Positions 18,570 to 27,349 of a stretch of 64,000 bases of DNA are shown piece by piece; position 1 is the stretch's first letter; every line of letters starts with the position of its first letter. This DNA comes from Domibacillus robiginosus (GTDB lineage Bacteria > Bacillota > Bacilli > Bacillales > Domibacillaceae), in contig NZ_LAHL01000009.1 of the NCBI RefSeq assembly GCF_000966195.1, positions 124,001-188,000 on the forward strand. Reading direction: 5' to 3'. Under the pieces are notes generated by a model. That model did not search any database. It had not been told where the DNA came from and saw nothing but the letters and a program-made list of their open reading frames with translations. The position numbers and the translations under genes were made by a program.

Positions 18570-19521
18570 GAATAGCCGCTGCAATGTCACCGCCGTGAAA
18601 ACGGCCGTTTTCAATGAAAATTTCATTTGCATTATTGCCGGCTGCAATCACACCTGCAATAAAAATGTTTTCTACATTCGTTTCTTTTGTTTCTTCATGA
18701 TAAAGGGGACGGCCGGTCTCTTCATCAATTTTCACACCCATTTTTTTTAAAAAAGCATGATCCGGATGATAGCCGGTCATGGCAAAAACAAAATCACTTT
18801 TAATGGTATGCTCATCTCCACGCACTTCATACGTGAGTGATTCCTGGTCAATTTTTTTTACTTCTGCATCAAAGATCATCCCAATTTCGCCATGCCGGAC
18901 AAGCGCTTCAAACTCCGGTAAAATCCACGGCTTTACACTTGGTGAATAGCCGCTTCCACGGTAAAGAACCGTTACTCTTGCTTTTGCTTTATGAAGTTCA
19001 AGCGCCGCGTCTACTGATGAATTTTTACCGCCGATAACGACCACATCTGTATCAAAAAAAGGATGTGCCTCTTTAAAATAATGAAAAACGTGGTCGAGCT
19101 CCTCACCCGGAATATCCATATAGTTTGGATGATCATAATAGCCGGTCGCGATGACAACATAAGGTGTTTCATACGATCCTTTAGACGTATATACATGAAA
19201 AAGGCCGCTTTCCTGTTTATCAACCCGTTCTACGTTTTCAAAGCGGTTAATCCGCAGCCCTTTCATCTTTACGACTTCCCGGTAATAAACTAGCGCTTGA
19301 TTTCGATGAGGCTTGCGCTCTTCAATAATAAAAGGCACATCCCCAATTGCCAGCTTTTCACTTGAACTGAAAAACGTTTGATGCGTCGGATAGCCATATA
19401 TCGCATTCACAACATTTCCTTTTTCAATCACAAGCGGATTTTTGCCTATTTTTTTCAGCGCTATCGCAGCCGCAAGACCGCATGGCCCTCCGCCTACTAT
19501 AATACATTCTTCGGTTTTCAT
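18544..19521 (-). CDS. ypdA: Bacillithiol disulfide reductase YpdA
   Basis: FAD- and NADPH-dependent flavoprotein that reduces oxidised bacillithiol. The 325 residues have the FAD Rossmann motif GGGPCGLAAA at residues 9-18, including the single active-site cysteine (Cys14) of this family, and the NADPH motif VIGGKNSS near residue 172. The window also ends in a bacilliredoxin gene of the same redox pathway. Its start follows GGGAGCGGATGAA. Convergent with ansA. Confidence 0.92.
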   Translation of the reverse strand: MKTEECIIVGGGPCGLAAAIALKKIGKNPLVIEKGNVVNAIYGYPTHQTFFSSSEKLAIGDVPFIIEERKPHRNQALVYYREVVKMKGLRINRFENVERVDKQESGLFHVYTSKGSYETPYVVIATGYYDHPNYMDIPGEELDHVFHYFKEAHPFFDTDVVVIGGKNSSVDAALELHKAKARVTVLYRGSGYSPSVKPWILPEFEALVRHGEIGMIFDAEVKKIDQESLTYEVRGDEHTIKSDFVFAMTGYHPDHAFLKKMGVKIDEETGRPLYHEETKETNVENIFIAGVIAAGNNANEIFIENGRFHGGDIAAAIQKKEEGGA

Positions 19522-19560
19522 TTCATCCGCTCCCGTTCTTTTTCTCTGCCTTTCCTATTG

Positions 19561-19598
19561 TAGAAAAAAAGCCGGCTTATTTCAATCCAGCCGCTTAC
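19561..19598 (-). terminator. Intrinsic terminator after the MerR/B12 gene
   Basis: AAGC-GGCT and AGCCGCTT pair with one bulged base around a 10-base loop, followed by seven T on the minus strand. The stem overlaps the stop codon region. Confidence 0.7.
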
Positions 19599-20482
19599 AA
19601 ACGGCTGTTCATCCACTCGCTCCATTCGCTTTGCGTAGAGCCAACAATGTATGGCCGGACACGATCAGGAACCGAACCAGTGGTTGCGGATCCTCCTACC
19701 CCAATATGCATATCAGGATATGATTCTTTTACCTCATCTGCAAGCTGCAAAGTTGGCTCAAGATTTTGCTGAAGTGTGCAGGAAAGAAATAAAAATTTCG
19801 GCTTTACAGTTTCAAGAACGGTAAAGATATCGCCTTCTTTAAGACTTGCTCCAAGGTACACCACTTCGTAGCCGAGACGCCGGACAAACAGGGTGAAAAT
19901 AAGCAGCCCCAGCTCATGCCACTCATCCGGTCCGCAGACGGCCACCACTTTCGGCAGTACGCCGTTATGCGGAAAAGAGTGCATCACCATACCGATCCGT
20001 CCACGCAAAATAGAGGTGGCGAAGTGTTCATGCGCGGTTGTGATCTCGCCTTTCTCCCAGAGCGTTCCGATTCGCACGAGCAGGACCGCTAAAATATGAA
20101 TCGTTACGTTATCTATTGTATAAAGCGAAAACGCTTTGTTGATTAATTCCTGTGATTTCATTTCATCAAAGCGGAGCAGCGCCTGGAGCAGCTCTTCAGT
20201 CAGCGCATCCTGCTGGCTTGTTTCTCCAAGCGAAAGACGCGCTTGAATTTCTTCTTCATGCTGGTCGAGAAGAGAGGCAGCCTGGCTGATCGTAAAACCC
20301 TGTTGAACCTTTTCCGAAAGCCACTTGAGCTTCCGAATGTGCTCATCTGTGTAAAGCCGATGCCCCGCTTCATTGCGAACTGGCTCCAGAATTGAATACC
20401 GCCGCTCCCATGCGCGGAGAGTTCCGGACTGAATGCCTGTTAATGTGGATACCGCTTTGATGTTATATTTCCCTTCATTCAT
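19595..20482 (-). CDS. MerR-family regulator with B12-binding photosensor domain (CarH/LitR-like)
   Basis: A 295-residue protein: an N-terminal MerR winged helix (residues 6-75, with TLRAWERRYSILEPVRNEAGHR), a helical B12-cap domain (about 90-170) and a C-terminal Rossmann B12-binding domain (about 178-290). The residues that define adenosylcobalamin photoreceptors are all there: Trp142 and Glu152-His153 (W-x9-EH) in the cap, and the lower ligand His189 in EWHELG. Such proteins bind DNA as dark tetramers and release it in light. No carotenoid genes are nearby, so the target is unknown. The ATG at 20482 follows GGGAAGAG. Confidence 0.85.
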   Translation of the reverse strand: MNEGKYNIKAVSTLTGIQSGTLRAWERRYSILEPVRNEAGHRLYTDEHIRKLKWLSEKVQQGFTISQAASLLDQHEEEIQARLSLGETSQQDALTEELLQALLRFDEMKSQELINKAFSLYTIDNVTIHILAVLLVRIGTLWEKGEITTAHEHFATSILRGRIGMVMHSFPHNGVLPKVVAVCGPDEWHELGLLIFTLFVRRLGYEVVYLGASLKEGDIFTVLETVKPKFLFLSCTLQQNLEPTLQLADEVKESYPDMHIGVGGSATTGSVPDRVRPYIVGSTQSEWSEWMNSRL

Positions 20483-20505
20483 AAAGCTCTTCCCTTTCAC
20501 GGATA

Positions 20506-20535
20506 CGTAGTACATCCATTATACGAACCGGCCTG
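20506..20535 (-). promoter_or_regulatory. Possible promoter of the MerR/B12 gene
   Basis: On the minus strand a TATAAT hexamer lies between ypbG and the regulator, about 30 bases before the ATG, with a weak TTTACG 17 bases upstream. Just downstream is the symmetric TACTACGTA. Autorepression through this region is possible but not shown. Confidence 0.35.
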
Positions 20536-20548
20536 GAGTCCGTAAAAT

Positions 20549-21313
20549 TTAAATAGTCTGCTCTGGACGGCAAATGGTAATGAAATGTGTTTCCGCTCTG
20601 GCACCCAGCCGCAGCGGCACACCCGTTGTGCCATAACCATTTGAAACGAGCACATGCGTGTTACCCACCTTTTTCCACCGGCCTTTTTCATACATTCCCC
20701 ACCGTCCTAAACGAATTTGTCCGCCATGGGTATGGCCGCTCAAAACGACAGCCACCCTGTCTCTCGGCCCAATGGTACGGATAAAAGCCGGATTATGGCT
20801 TGCAATGATTTTAAAGGCGTCTGGCGGAACATTATGAAAAAGCGCCGCTTTGTCGCTTTTTCCTTTGCTCAGGTCATCCGTTCCAAGCAGGTATACATCG
20901 TCACTCAAGGGAACCGAGCCATTTTTCAGTACGGTTACCTGCCACTCTTCAAAAATAAGCGCGAGCTGTTCTAGACTCACTTCATAGTCATTATTGCCAG
21001 GCACAAAATAAACCGGTGCAATAGAAGACAGACGCTTCACGTTTTCGCGAATACGCTTCCTGTTGACGCCTCCTTCACATAAATCACCGCCAATAATCAC
21101 TGCATCCGCACGCCCTGACACTTCGGCAATCACGGATTGATGAACGAGCCTACGGTGAATATCAGAAATAAAAAAAAGCGCAAGGGGCGCTTTTTCCGGA
21201 AATCGATCATCAGTGATCACTGTTTCTTTTACCTCATTTCGGAATGCTTCCTTCCACATATATAAACCAGCTGCTGCTACTGGAAAAGCAGCTGCCATTA
21301 CTTGTTTCCACAT
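20549..21313 (-). CDS. ypbG: Membrane-anchored metallophosphoesterase YpbG
   Basis: A 254-residue calcineurin-like phosphoesterase with an N-terminal hydrophobic segment (about residues 5-20). The metal-binding motifs appear in order: SDIHRR (DxH, with a further H in LVH), GGDLCEGG, GNNDYE, then SHNPAF and GHTHGGQIRLG. The substrate is not known. Position downstream of recQ matches B. subtilis ypbG. The start follows AGAGGACTG. Confidence 0.85.
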   Translation of the reverse strand: MWKQVMAAAFPVAAAGLYMWKEAFRNEVKETVITDDRFPEKAPLALFFISDIHRRLVHQSVIAEVSGRADAVIIGGDLCEGGVNRKRIRENVKRLSSIAPVYFVPGNNDYEVSLEQLALIFEEWQVTVLKNGSVPLSDDVYLLGTDDLSKGKSDKAALFHNVPPDAFKIIASHNPAFIRTIGPRDRVAVVLSGHTHGGQIRLGRWGMYEKGRWKKVGNTHVLVSNGYGTTGVPLRLGARAETHFITICRPEQTI

Positions 21314-21336
21314 CGTTTTCAGTCCTCTTCTATTGG

Positions 21337-21615
21337 TTACTGTTCCTTCCGGGCTGTTTCCGGCTGCGCATCATCCGGCTGTTCATGAACAATTTGATTC
21401 ACAGCTGGCTTTTCTTCTTTAAAAGCGTATACGGCTATAAAAGGTGATGCAATAAAAAAGACGAGCAGTGCTGTAATCAATGGAAAACGGCTTCTTTTTT
21501 CTCCTTTTTCTTTTACAGGGCGCTGCAGCGCTTCCCCTTCAATCAACGCAGATTCTTTTACTTTTTCAAGCGGCTGTTTGTGCTGCTCAGCTATTTCACG
21601 ATAAGGGTCTTTCAT
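21337..21615 (-). CDS. Small single-pass membrane protein, YpbE-like position
   Basis: A 92-residue protein: a charged cytoplasmic N-terminal part of about 48 residues, one membrane helix (about 49-65, LITALLVFFIASPFIAVYAF) and a short charged outer tail. In B. subtilis the gene at this place, ypbE, encodes a similar anchor followed by a LysM domain; here no LysM is present. It may be a shortened relative or an unrelated protein. The ATG at 21615 follows GGGAGGAACG. Confidence 0.55.
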   Translation of the reverse strand: MKDPYREIAEQHKQPLEKVKESALIEGEALQRPVKEKGEKRSRFPLITALLVFFIASPFIAVYAFKEEKPAVNQIVHEQPDDAQPETARKEQ

Positions 21616-21692
21616 GATCTTCGTTCCTCCCATTGGTCATCGTAAAAGAAATTATTATTATTATACCCGACCTGCTCCAATAAGGTAATAGG

Positions 21693-23135
21693 TTAAAATT
21701 CTGGTAAAAGAATGTTCAGCCGTTCCCGCCAATCCATCCCCTTTTCAGCCGTTTCCATCCGGTCCTTCATTTTGTACAGAACAGGATCCAATCCGCAGCG
21801 ATCGCAGCATTGAAGCTGCTCGGACGCTTTTTCGTGGAACATCTGCATATAAGCGGCTCGGCGGCAGTCTTTTGACTCAACCCAATGCTTCATTTCCACC
21901 CGCTTCACCGCTTTTTTTTCAAGAAGCTTCCTTCGAACATCACGAATCAATTCGCTTCTTGACTGTCCCTGTTCATCAGCCGTTTTGGCATAATGAACCA
22001 AAAAACGCAGCTGCGTTTCTGAAAGCGGCGGCTGTACATCACGCGGGTGAAGTCCGTATTCTGTTACCTGGCGAATCTGTCCTTCATCTGGAAATTCAGA
22101 TTCCGCAATGAATTCATGCAGCTTTTCATCTCCCGGCACATACAAAAGAACCGAAATAGCCGGCTTGCCGTCCCGGCCTGCCCGTCCAATCTCCTGTAAA
22201 TACGCTTCGATTTGTGCAGGCATATGATAATGAATCACGAAACGGACATTTTCTTTATTAATTCCCATGCCGAATGCACTGGTCGCACATACTATATCTA
22301 TTTCACCATTTAAAAATTGATGCTGAATCAACAAACGATCGCCCGCATCCATACCTCCGTGATAAAAAGCAGATCGATTGATGCCGTGCTGTTTCAAATA
22401 AGCAGCCGCTTCTTCTGCTGATTTTCTTCCTGAAAAGTAAACAATGCCAGGTGCCTGTAAAAACTGCACCCATTCCAAAAGCCGAACCCGTTTTTGCAGC
22501 GGTTCTTCTACCATTTCAATATTAACGGCAATGTTCGGACGGTTTACGGAAAAAACCCACTCTTCCACATCAGTAAGCCGGAGTTTTTCACGAATGTCTG
22601 CGCGAACTTTTTGATTGGCTGTTGCTGTTAGGGCAAGGGTTAACGGACTTCCGAGCTGGGTTCTTGCTTTGCCGAGCAAGCTATAATCCGGACGAAAATC
22701 GTACCCCCATTGTGAAATACAATGGGCTTCGTCAACCACAAACAGGGCAATGGAAAGCCCACGCAGCGCCTGCATCACATTCGGCATCTGCAGCATTTCC
22801 GGAGATAAAAAAATAAATTTATACCGGTCAAGCCGAAGAAGGGCAGCATTTTTTTCTTTGTACTGCAAAAAAGAATTCAAGGCGATAACCCGTTTTTCAC
22901 CTTTCATTTTTAATTGCTCAACCTGATCCTGCATAAGAGAAAGAAGTGGTGACACAACTACGACAGAACCGCTTAACATATAAGCCGGAAGCTGATAGCA
23001 AAGTGACTTGCCTGTTCCCGTCGGCAGCATACTGAGTGTATGGCGGCCGCCAAGCAGCGATTCGATTGTTTCCCGCTGTCCCGGCCGAAAGGATGAAAAG
23101 CCGAATGTTTGATACAAATGTTCATCAATAGTCAT
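21693..23135 (-). CDS. recQ: ATP-dependent DNA helicase RecQ, short form (RecS type)
   Basis: A superfamily 2 3'-5' helicase for DNA repair and fork restart. Walker A LPTGTGKS lies at residues 37-44, the DEAH box at 134-137, and RecQ motif VI in QEIGRAGRDGK. A zinc cluster with cysteines near the C-terminus (CCDRCGLDP) is present, but there is no HRDC domain, typical of the 480-residue short Bacillus paralogue. Its start overlaps the ypbB stop by four bases, so the two are translationally coupled. Confidence 0.94.
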   Translation of the reverse strand: MTIDEHLYQTFGFSSFRPGQRETIESLLGGRHTLSMLPTGTGKSLCYQLPAYMLSGSVVVVSPLLSLMQDQVEQLKMKGEKRVIALNSFLQYKEKNAALLRLDRYKFIFLSPEMLQMPNVMQALRGLSIALFVVDEAHCISQWGYDFRPDYSLLGKARTQLGSPLTLALTATANQKVRADIREKLRLTDVEEWVFSVNRPNIAVNIEMVEEPLQKRVRLLEWVQFLQAPGIVYFSGRKSAEEAAAYLKQHGINRSAFYHGGMDAGDRLLIQHQFLNGEIDIVCATSAFGMGINKENVRFVIHYHMPAQIEAYLQEIGRAGRDGKPAISVLLYVPGDEKLHEFIAESEFPDEGQIRQVTEYGLHPRDVQPPLSETQLRFLVHYAKTADEQGQSRSELIRDVRRKLLEKKAVKRVEMKHWVESKDCRRAAYMQMFHEKASEQLQCCDRCGLDPVLYKMKDRMETAEKGMDWRERLNILLPEF

Positions 23136-24181
23136 GTTGTTCCCCTGCTTTCCTTTGCCAAAACGAGCCGAATCTCAAAATACGAATGATCCGGCAGCCG
23201 ATCTTTAAGCGGTTTTAGCTGGCGTACCCCGCTAGAGCCGCCCGCTTTTAAAACAGCGGCTTCTTTTTGTTCATCAATAAACGGCCGGATCGAAAAATAC
23301 GGATCATTCAGGGCTAACTCTACAATATGATCTTCAATCGTTGCCCGTTTCAGTCTTCTGGCCGCTGCCACCTCTTCAATTTTCATGCCTTTATGTAAAT
23401 AAGCAGCTGTTTTCCGCGCAGATTCGGTTAAGGGAACCGATACGGTAATATCGCTCAAAAGCTGCTTCAAAAGCGGAAGTTCTTCTCCTTCATTCATAAC
23501 GGTCTGCACGACAGCATGCAGGCTGTGCAAAAAACGGAACCAGTATTCTGTTGGTTCCATACAAAGAAGGTCTGCTGTCTGCTCAATTGTCTTCCCTGTT
23601 TGTGAATGGCCGGAAAAACGCAGCAGAAGACAGTCGGGGTGTTCCGGCTGTTTCTCCAGCACAAAACGAATTTCCCGATGAAACGAAGCGGCAAGCTTTC
23701 CCTTTTCAAATCCGTTTTTTTTCACAAACTGTTTTACCCATTGCTGTACACCTTCATCGCGTGTAATGGGATAATAGGTCCGGTCTTGATAAGCAAGATG
23801 GGAAACAACTTGAACAGCCAGCTGCAGCCGGCTGAAAAAAAGAGGCGCGGTACCGCCCAGCTTCCACCCTGATAAATGGGGGAATGTGCCGATTTGCCCT
23901 AAGACGTCTTTTATTTCATCCCTTCCTTTTGCTGTTACAAAGGAGCGCTGCCGGTCTCCTTCCAGGCAGCCAGACTGCTGCAGCCCTTCGATCAGCTGGT
24001 CAAACAGGGCCATTGTCAAAAATGGCGTCGTTTGAAACCATTTATCGAGTTTAAACAAATGAGCATCCTGAATCGTTTGTGCCGACTTTTTTCCTTTTAA
24101 CAAATGAAAAACAGATGAAGCCGTTCGTTCGCCCTCTACTTCCTTCAGCATGCATAGCACTACCGCTTCAAGACACCTCAA
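23132..24181 (-). CDS. ypbB: Helix-turn-helix protein YpbB
   Basis: A protein of about 349 residues that in Bacillus always precedes recQ. The C-terminal part (about 260-330) has a helix-turn-helix like those of RecQ-associated proteins (KIEEVAAARRLKRATIEDH), which suggests a DNA-binding partner of the helicase. The start is probably TTG at 24181, after GGGAGG; a GTG at 24193 lies within the ribosome binding region. It is divergent from fer. Confidence 0.78.
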   Translation of the reverse strand: MRCLEAVVLCMLKEVEGERTASSVFHLLKGKKSAQTIQDAHLFKLDKWFQTTPFLTMALFDQLIEGLQQSGCLEGDRQRSFVTAKGRDEIKDVLGQIGTFPHLSGWKLGGTAPLFFSRLQLAVQVVSHLAYQDRTYYPITRDEGVQQWVKQFVKKNGFEKGKLAASFHREIRFVLEKQPEHPDCLLLRFSGHSQTGKTIEQTADLLCMEPTEYWFRFLHSLHAVVQTVMNEGEELPLLKQLLSDITVSVPLTESARKTAAYLHKGMKIEEVAAARRLKRATIEDHIVELALNDPYFSIRPFIDEQKEAAVLKAGGSSGVRQLKPLKDRLPDHSYFEIRLVLAKESRGTT

Positions 24182-24298
24182 TTTGCCTCCCACCTTTCTT
24201 CACAGCGCTAGTGTATCACAAAACATGCGTTCCTGTCCTTTCTTTTTGTTTCCCTTTTCATTGAAACCCCTTTCATTCAACCGATAGGAAGTTTTTTA

Positions 24299-24327
24299 TT
24301 GAAAAGTAAATTAATCAGACTTAAAAT
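24299..24327 (+). promoter_or_regulatory. Sigma A promoter of fer
   Basis: TTGAAA (24299-24304), 17 bases, then TAAAAT (24322-24327), 59 bases ahead of the fer start codon. Good match in sequence and spacing. Confidence 0.75.
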
Positions 24328-24382
24328 GAACAATAGAAGTGTTTCCACATACGCTTACTGACTGATTTTATGGGAGGTTTAA

Positions 24383-24634
<252 letters not shown>

Positions 24635-24639
24635 AATAA

Positions 24640-24676
24640 AAAAGCTGGTTTCCAAATTGGAAACCAGCTTTTTTAT
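24640..24676. terminator. Bidirectional terminator between fer and ribU
   Basis: AAAAAGCTGGTTTCC and GGAAACCAGCTTTTT form a perfect stem of about 15 bp with T runs on both strands. It touches the ribU stop codon. Confidence 0.92.
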
Positions 24677-25245
24677 GCAGCGACTGTTTTTTTCGTCCAT
24701 GCCTGCAAACGGATGAAGACAGCATAAAATACAGCGCCCACAATCAAGCCTTTCACAAAGTTAAACGGCAGAATACCGGAAGTAATCATTTGACGCATTT
24801 CCGGACCGCTCATGGCCGGCGAACCGAGGAACAGCGTGTAAGCAGGCAATATAACAAAGTAATTTAAAACACTCATGAGGACCGCCATTGAGATCACACC
24901 CGTTAAAATAGCAGCCGGCATCGCTTTTTTTGTTTGAAAGCGCTGATAAACAAACGCAACCGGTAAAATAAAGGATACACCTGCCGCAAAGTTTGCCAGG
25001 TGACCGACAGGAACACCGGTTGGACTGCCTGTCATAATAAAATTAATGACATTTTTCAAAAATTCCACTGTAATGCCGGCAATCGGTCCAAACACAACAG
25101 CCGCAATCAGAGCAGGTATATCACTAAAATCAAGCATTAAAAAGCCTGGAAACGGCGGAATAGGAAAATTAAGCAGCATTAACAAATAAGCAAGTGCAGA
25201 CAATAACCCCACAGCCGTGAATAATCGTACATTGTTTTTTTTCAT
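24673..25245 (-). CDS. ribU: Riboflavin ECF transporter S component RibU
   Basis: Substrate-binding membrane subunit of an energy-coupling-factor transporter that imports riboflavin. The 190 residues form about six membrane helices; GSPTGVPVGHLANF and GILPFNFVKGL are typical of the family. The ATG at 25245 follows AAGGAG by nine bases, and the frame upstream of it runs into the riboswitch. The ATPase and EcfT subunits are shared and encoded elsewhere. Expression should fall when FMN is high, because an FMN riboswitch and terminator precede the gene. Confidence 0.95.
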   Translation of the reverse strand: MKKNNVRLFTAVGLLSALAYLLMLLNFPIPPFPGFLMLDFSDIPALIAAVVFGPIAGITVEFLKNVINFIMTGSPTGVPVGHLANFAAGVSFILPVAFVYQRFQTKKAMPAAILTGVISMAVLMSVLNYFVILPAYTLFLGSPAMSGPEMRQMITSGILPFNFVKGLIVGAVFYAVFIRLQAWTKKTVAA

Positions 25246-25310
25246 TTTCTCGTTCTCCTTCTTTTTCATCCATCTTTCTTTAGAAGGAAAGCGGCCAAGG
25301 TCCTGAAAGC

Positions 25311-25339
25311 AAAAACCCCTCAAGCGGCAGCTTAAGGGG
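25311..25339 (-). terminator. Riboswitch-controlled terminator ahead of ribU
   Basis: CCCCTTAAGC and GCTTGAGGGG pair around a four-base loop on the minus strand and are followed by five T. It lies between the FMN aptamer and the ribU start, so it is the likely expression platform. Confidence 0.85.
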
Positions 25340-25397
25340 AGAAAAGTCGTACACAAATAAACGTCCTTTGTATTGCTTTTTGAACGCCGGCACACTT

Positions 25398-25525
25398 CCA
25401 TCTTCTCCCATCCAGACTATACTGTCGGCTCCGGAATCACACCGGATCCTGCCTTTCGGCTCGCGGGCTTTGGGACAATGTCCACTTTACCGCCGGTCGG
25501 GAATTTCACCACGCCCCGAAGATGA
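25398..25525 (-). ncRNA. FMN riboswitch (RFN element)
   Basis: All conserved blocks of the FMN aptamer appear on the minus strand in order: ATCTTCGGGGC, GGTGAAATTCCCGACCGGCG, AGCCCGCGAGC, GATCCGGTGTGATTCCGGAG, CCGACAGT and TCTGGATGGGAGAAGAT. The first and last blocks pair as stem P1 (25399-25405 with 25518-25524). A terminator follows before ribU. Confidence 0.97.
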
Positions 25526-25570
25526 AATGATTAAATTTGTCTTTTATTATCTCTATTCTCTATCATTCTG

Positions 25571-27349
25571 TCAAGCCTGCCGCGGCAGTGTAAAAAAGAA
25601 AACCGTACCGTGCCCGAGCCGGCTTTGCACTTTGATCGTACCGCCATGCGCATGGACGATGTTTTTAGCAATGGATAGCCCGAGCCCCGTTCCGCTTCTT
25701 CCGCGCGTTCTCGCTTTGTCTGCTTTGTAAAAGCGCTCAAACACAAAAGGAAGATCTTCTTCAGGAATACCACCACCCGAATCCTGCACTTGAATAAGGT
25801 GGACTTTTTCTTTTACCTCATGAACAAGCGTGACGCGCCCATCCTCCGGTGTGTGACGAAGTGCGTTATCAATTAAATTGGTTAGCACCTGTTCAATTCG
25901 GTCTTCATCAATGAATATGATCGTTTCTGCTTCCTCAGTTTGCGCAGTAAGCGTAATGTTTTTTTCTTTAGCGAGCCCTTGAAATTTATTGGTTACCCGC
26001 TGTAAAAACGGTTCTAAAACAGTGTCGGCTCTGTGCAGCGTAATGTGGCCTGCCTGCATTCTGGCAAGATCAAGCAGTTCATTGACGAGGCGGCCCATCC
26101 GCAGTGACTCTTCGTGAATAATTTGGGCAATTTCCCGTTTTTCCTCTTCGGTTGCGGCAATATCATCTACAATCGCTTCACTGTAGCCCTGCATCATAGA
26201 AATAGGTGTCCGAAGCTCGTGGGATACATTGGCGATAAAGTCCTCACGCAGTTTATCTAGCCGCCGTTCCTCGGTCATATCACGGACAACGGTTACCGCT
26301 CCGCGTACCGAATCTCCGTTGTAAAGCGGGCTGACGATCATTACGTAAGAACGTCCCTGCATCGTCAATTCGCCTTCTTGCTCTGTTTCCGTTTTAACGG
26401 CTTCTTGAAACAAATTCTGCAGAAGCGTGGGCGTCTCCGTTTCGGTTCCCAGCGCTTTTTTCTCAAAATTCCAGTTATGCAAAAACTGCCGGGCCGGCGG
26501 ATTTTTAATTAACACCGCTCCGTCCTGGTCCAGCGTAATGACGCCGTCTGCCATAGAACTTAAAATACTTGAGAGCTGTTCTTTTTCCTGGTTAAGCGCA
26601 TGGATGTTTCCTTTTAGCTGATAAGCCATCCGGTTAAAAGAAGTAGCGAGTGCTCCAATTTCATCATTTGTTAAAATCGGCACCTTGGTATCAAAATTTC
26701 CCTGTGACAGCTCTGTTGCGGCTGTACGCATCGTGCGAAGCGGTGCTGTCACACGTGTAGAAAGAAAAAAAGCAAATACAGTTGTTAAAATAATCGCAAT
26801 CCCGGCAGCGATCAAGATCAGCTTGGTCGTCTGCTCGGTCGTTTCTTTCATAACTTCCAGAGATTGATAAATAAATACCGCTCCCGTTTGACCGTTTGCA
26901 AGCTTAAACGGCACACCCACAATAAATGAATTTTCACTCCGGCGGTCTCCTGCTGTACCAACAGGTGTATTAATTTCCGCTTTTACTTTTTCCTTGTCAG
27001 TAAAAACAGCGGCGAGCTCAGGATTGTCTGTAATCACATTGCGGCTGATTTGTGTGTTCGTGTCCTCGAGCGGAGAAAAATGAAAAGTTCGTTCGTTTTC
27101 AGCGATCACAATATGAGCCGGTTCATCCACAAGCTCCCAGGCTACCTCCAGCTTCGTTTCTTCATCGCCGTAGTTTTGAATCACTGTCGCAATTTTTTCG
27201 GCCGTATTTTCAAGCTGCTGCTCTACCTGAGCAATGTTGTAGGTCTCAAAGAATTCCAGCAGCAGGATAGTTAAAAACGCAAGTACAAAGGAAACGAGAA
27301 GCAGGATGGTAATCCACAGCTTCCCGACAACACTTCTCCATATCTTCAT
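25571..27349 (-). CDS. resE: Sensor histidine kinase ResE
   Basis: Membrane sensor of the ResDE system, which controls aerobic and anaerobic respiration genes in response to oxygen limitation and nitric oxide. The 592 residues comprise two membrane helices (about 12-33 and 176-197) around an extracytoplasmic domain, a HAMP linker (198-250), a PAS domain (about 255-360), the H-box with His377 in NVSHELRTP, and a C-terminal ATPase domain (GTGLGLSIAKNIV). It overlaps resD by four bases. Confidence 0.95.
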   Translation of the reverse strand: MKIWRSVVGKLWITILLLVSFVLAFLTILLLEFFETYNIAQVEQQLENTAEKIATVIQNYGDEETKLEVAWELVDEPAHIVIAENERTFHFSPLEDTNTQISRNVITDNPELAAVFTDKEKVKAEINTPVGTAGDRRSENSFIVGVPFKLANGQTGAVFIYQSLEVMKETTEQTTKLILIAAGIAIILTTVFAFFLSTRVTAPLRTMRTAATELSQGNFDTKVPILTNDEIGALATSFNRMAYQLKGNIHALNQEKEQLSSILSSMADGVITLDQDGAVLIKNPPARQFLHNWNFEKKALGTETETPTLLQNLFQEAVKTETEQEGELTMQGRSYVMIVSPLYNGDSVRGAVTVVRDMTEERRLDKLREDFIANVSHELRTPISMMQGYSEAIVDDIAATEEEKREIAQIIHEESLRMGRLVNELLDLARMQAGHITLHRADTVLEPFLQRVTNKFQGLAKEKNITLTAQTEEAETIIFIDEDRIEQVLTNLIDNALRHTPEDGRVTLVHEVKEKVHLIQVQDSGGGIPEEDLPFVFERFYKADKARTRGRSGTGLGLSIAKNIVHAHGGTIKVQSRLGHGTVFFFTLPRQA

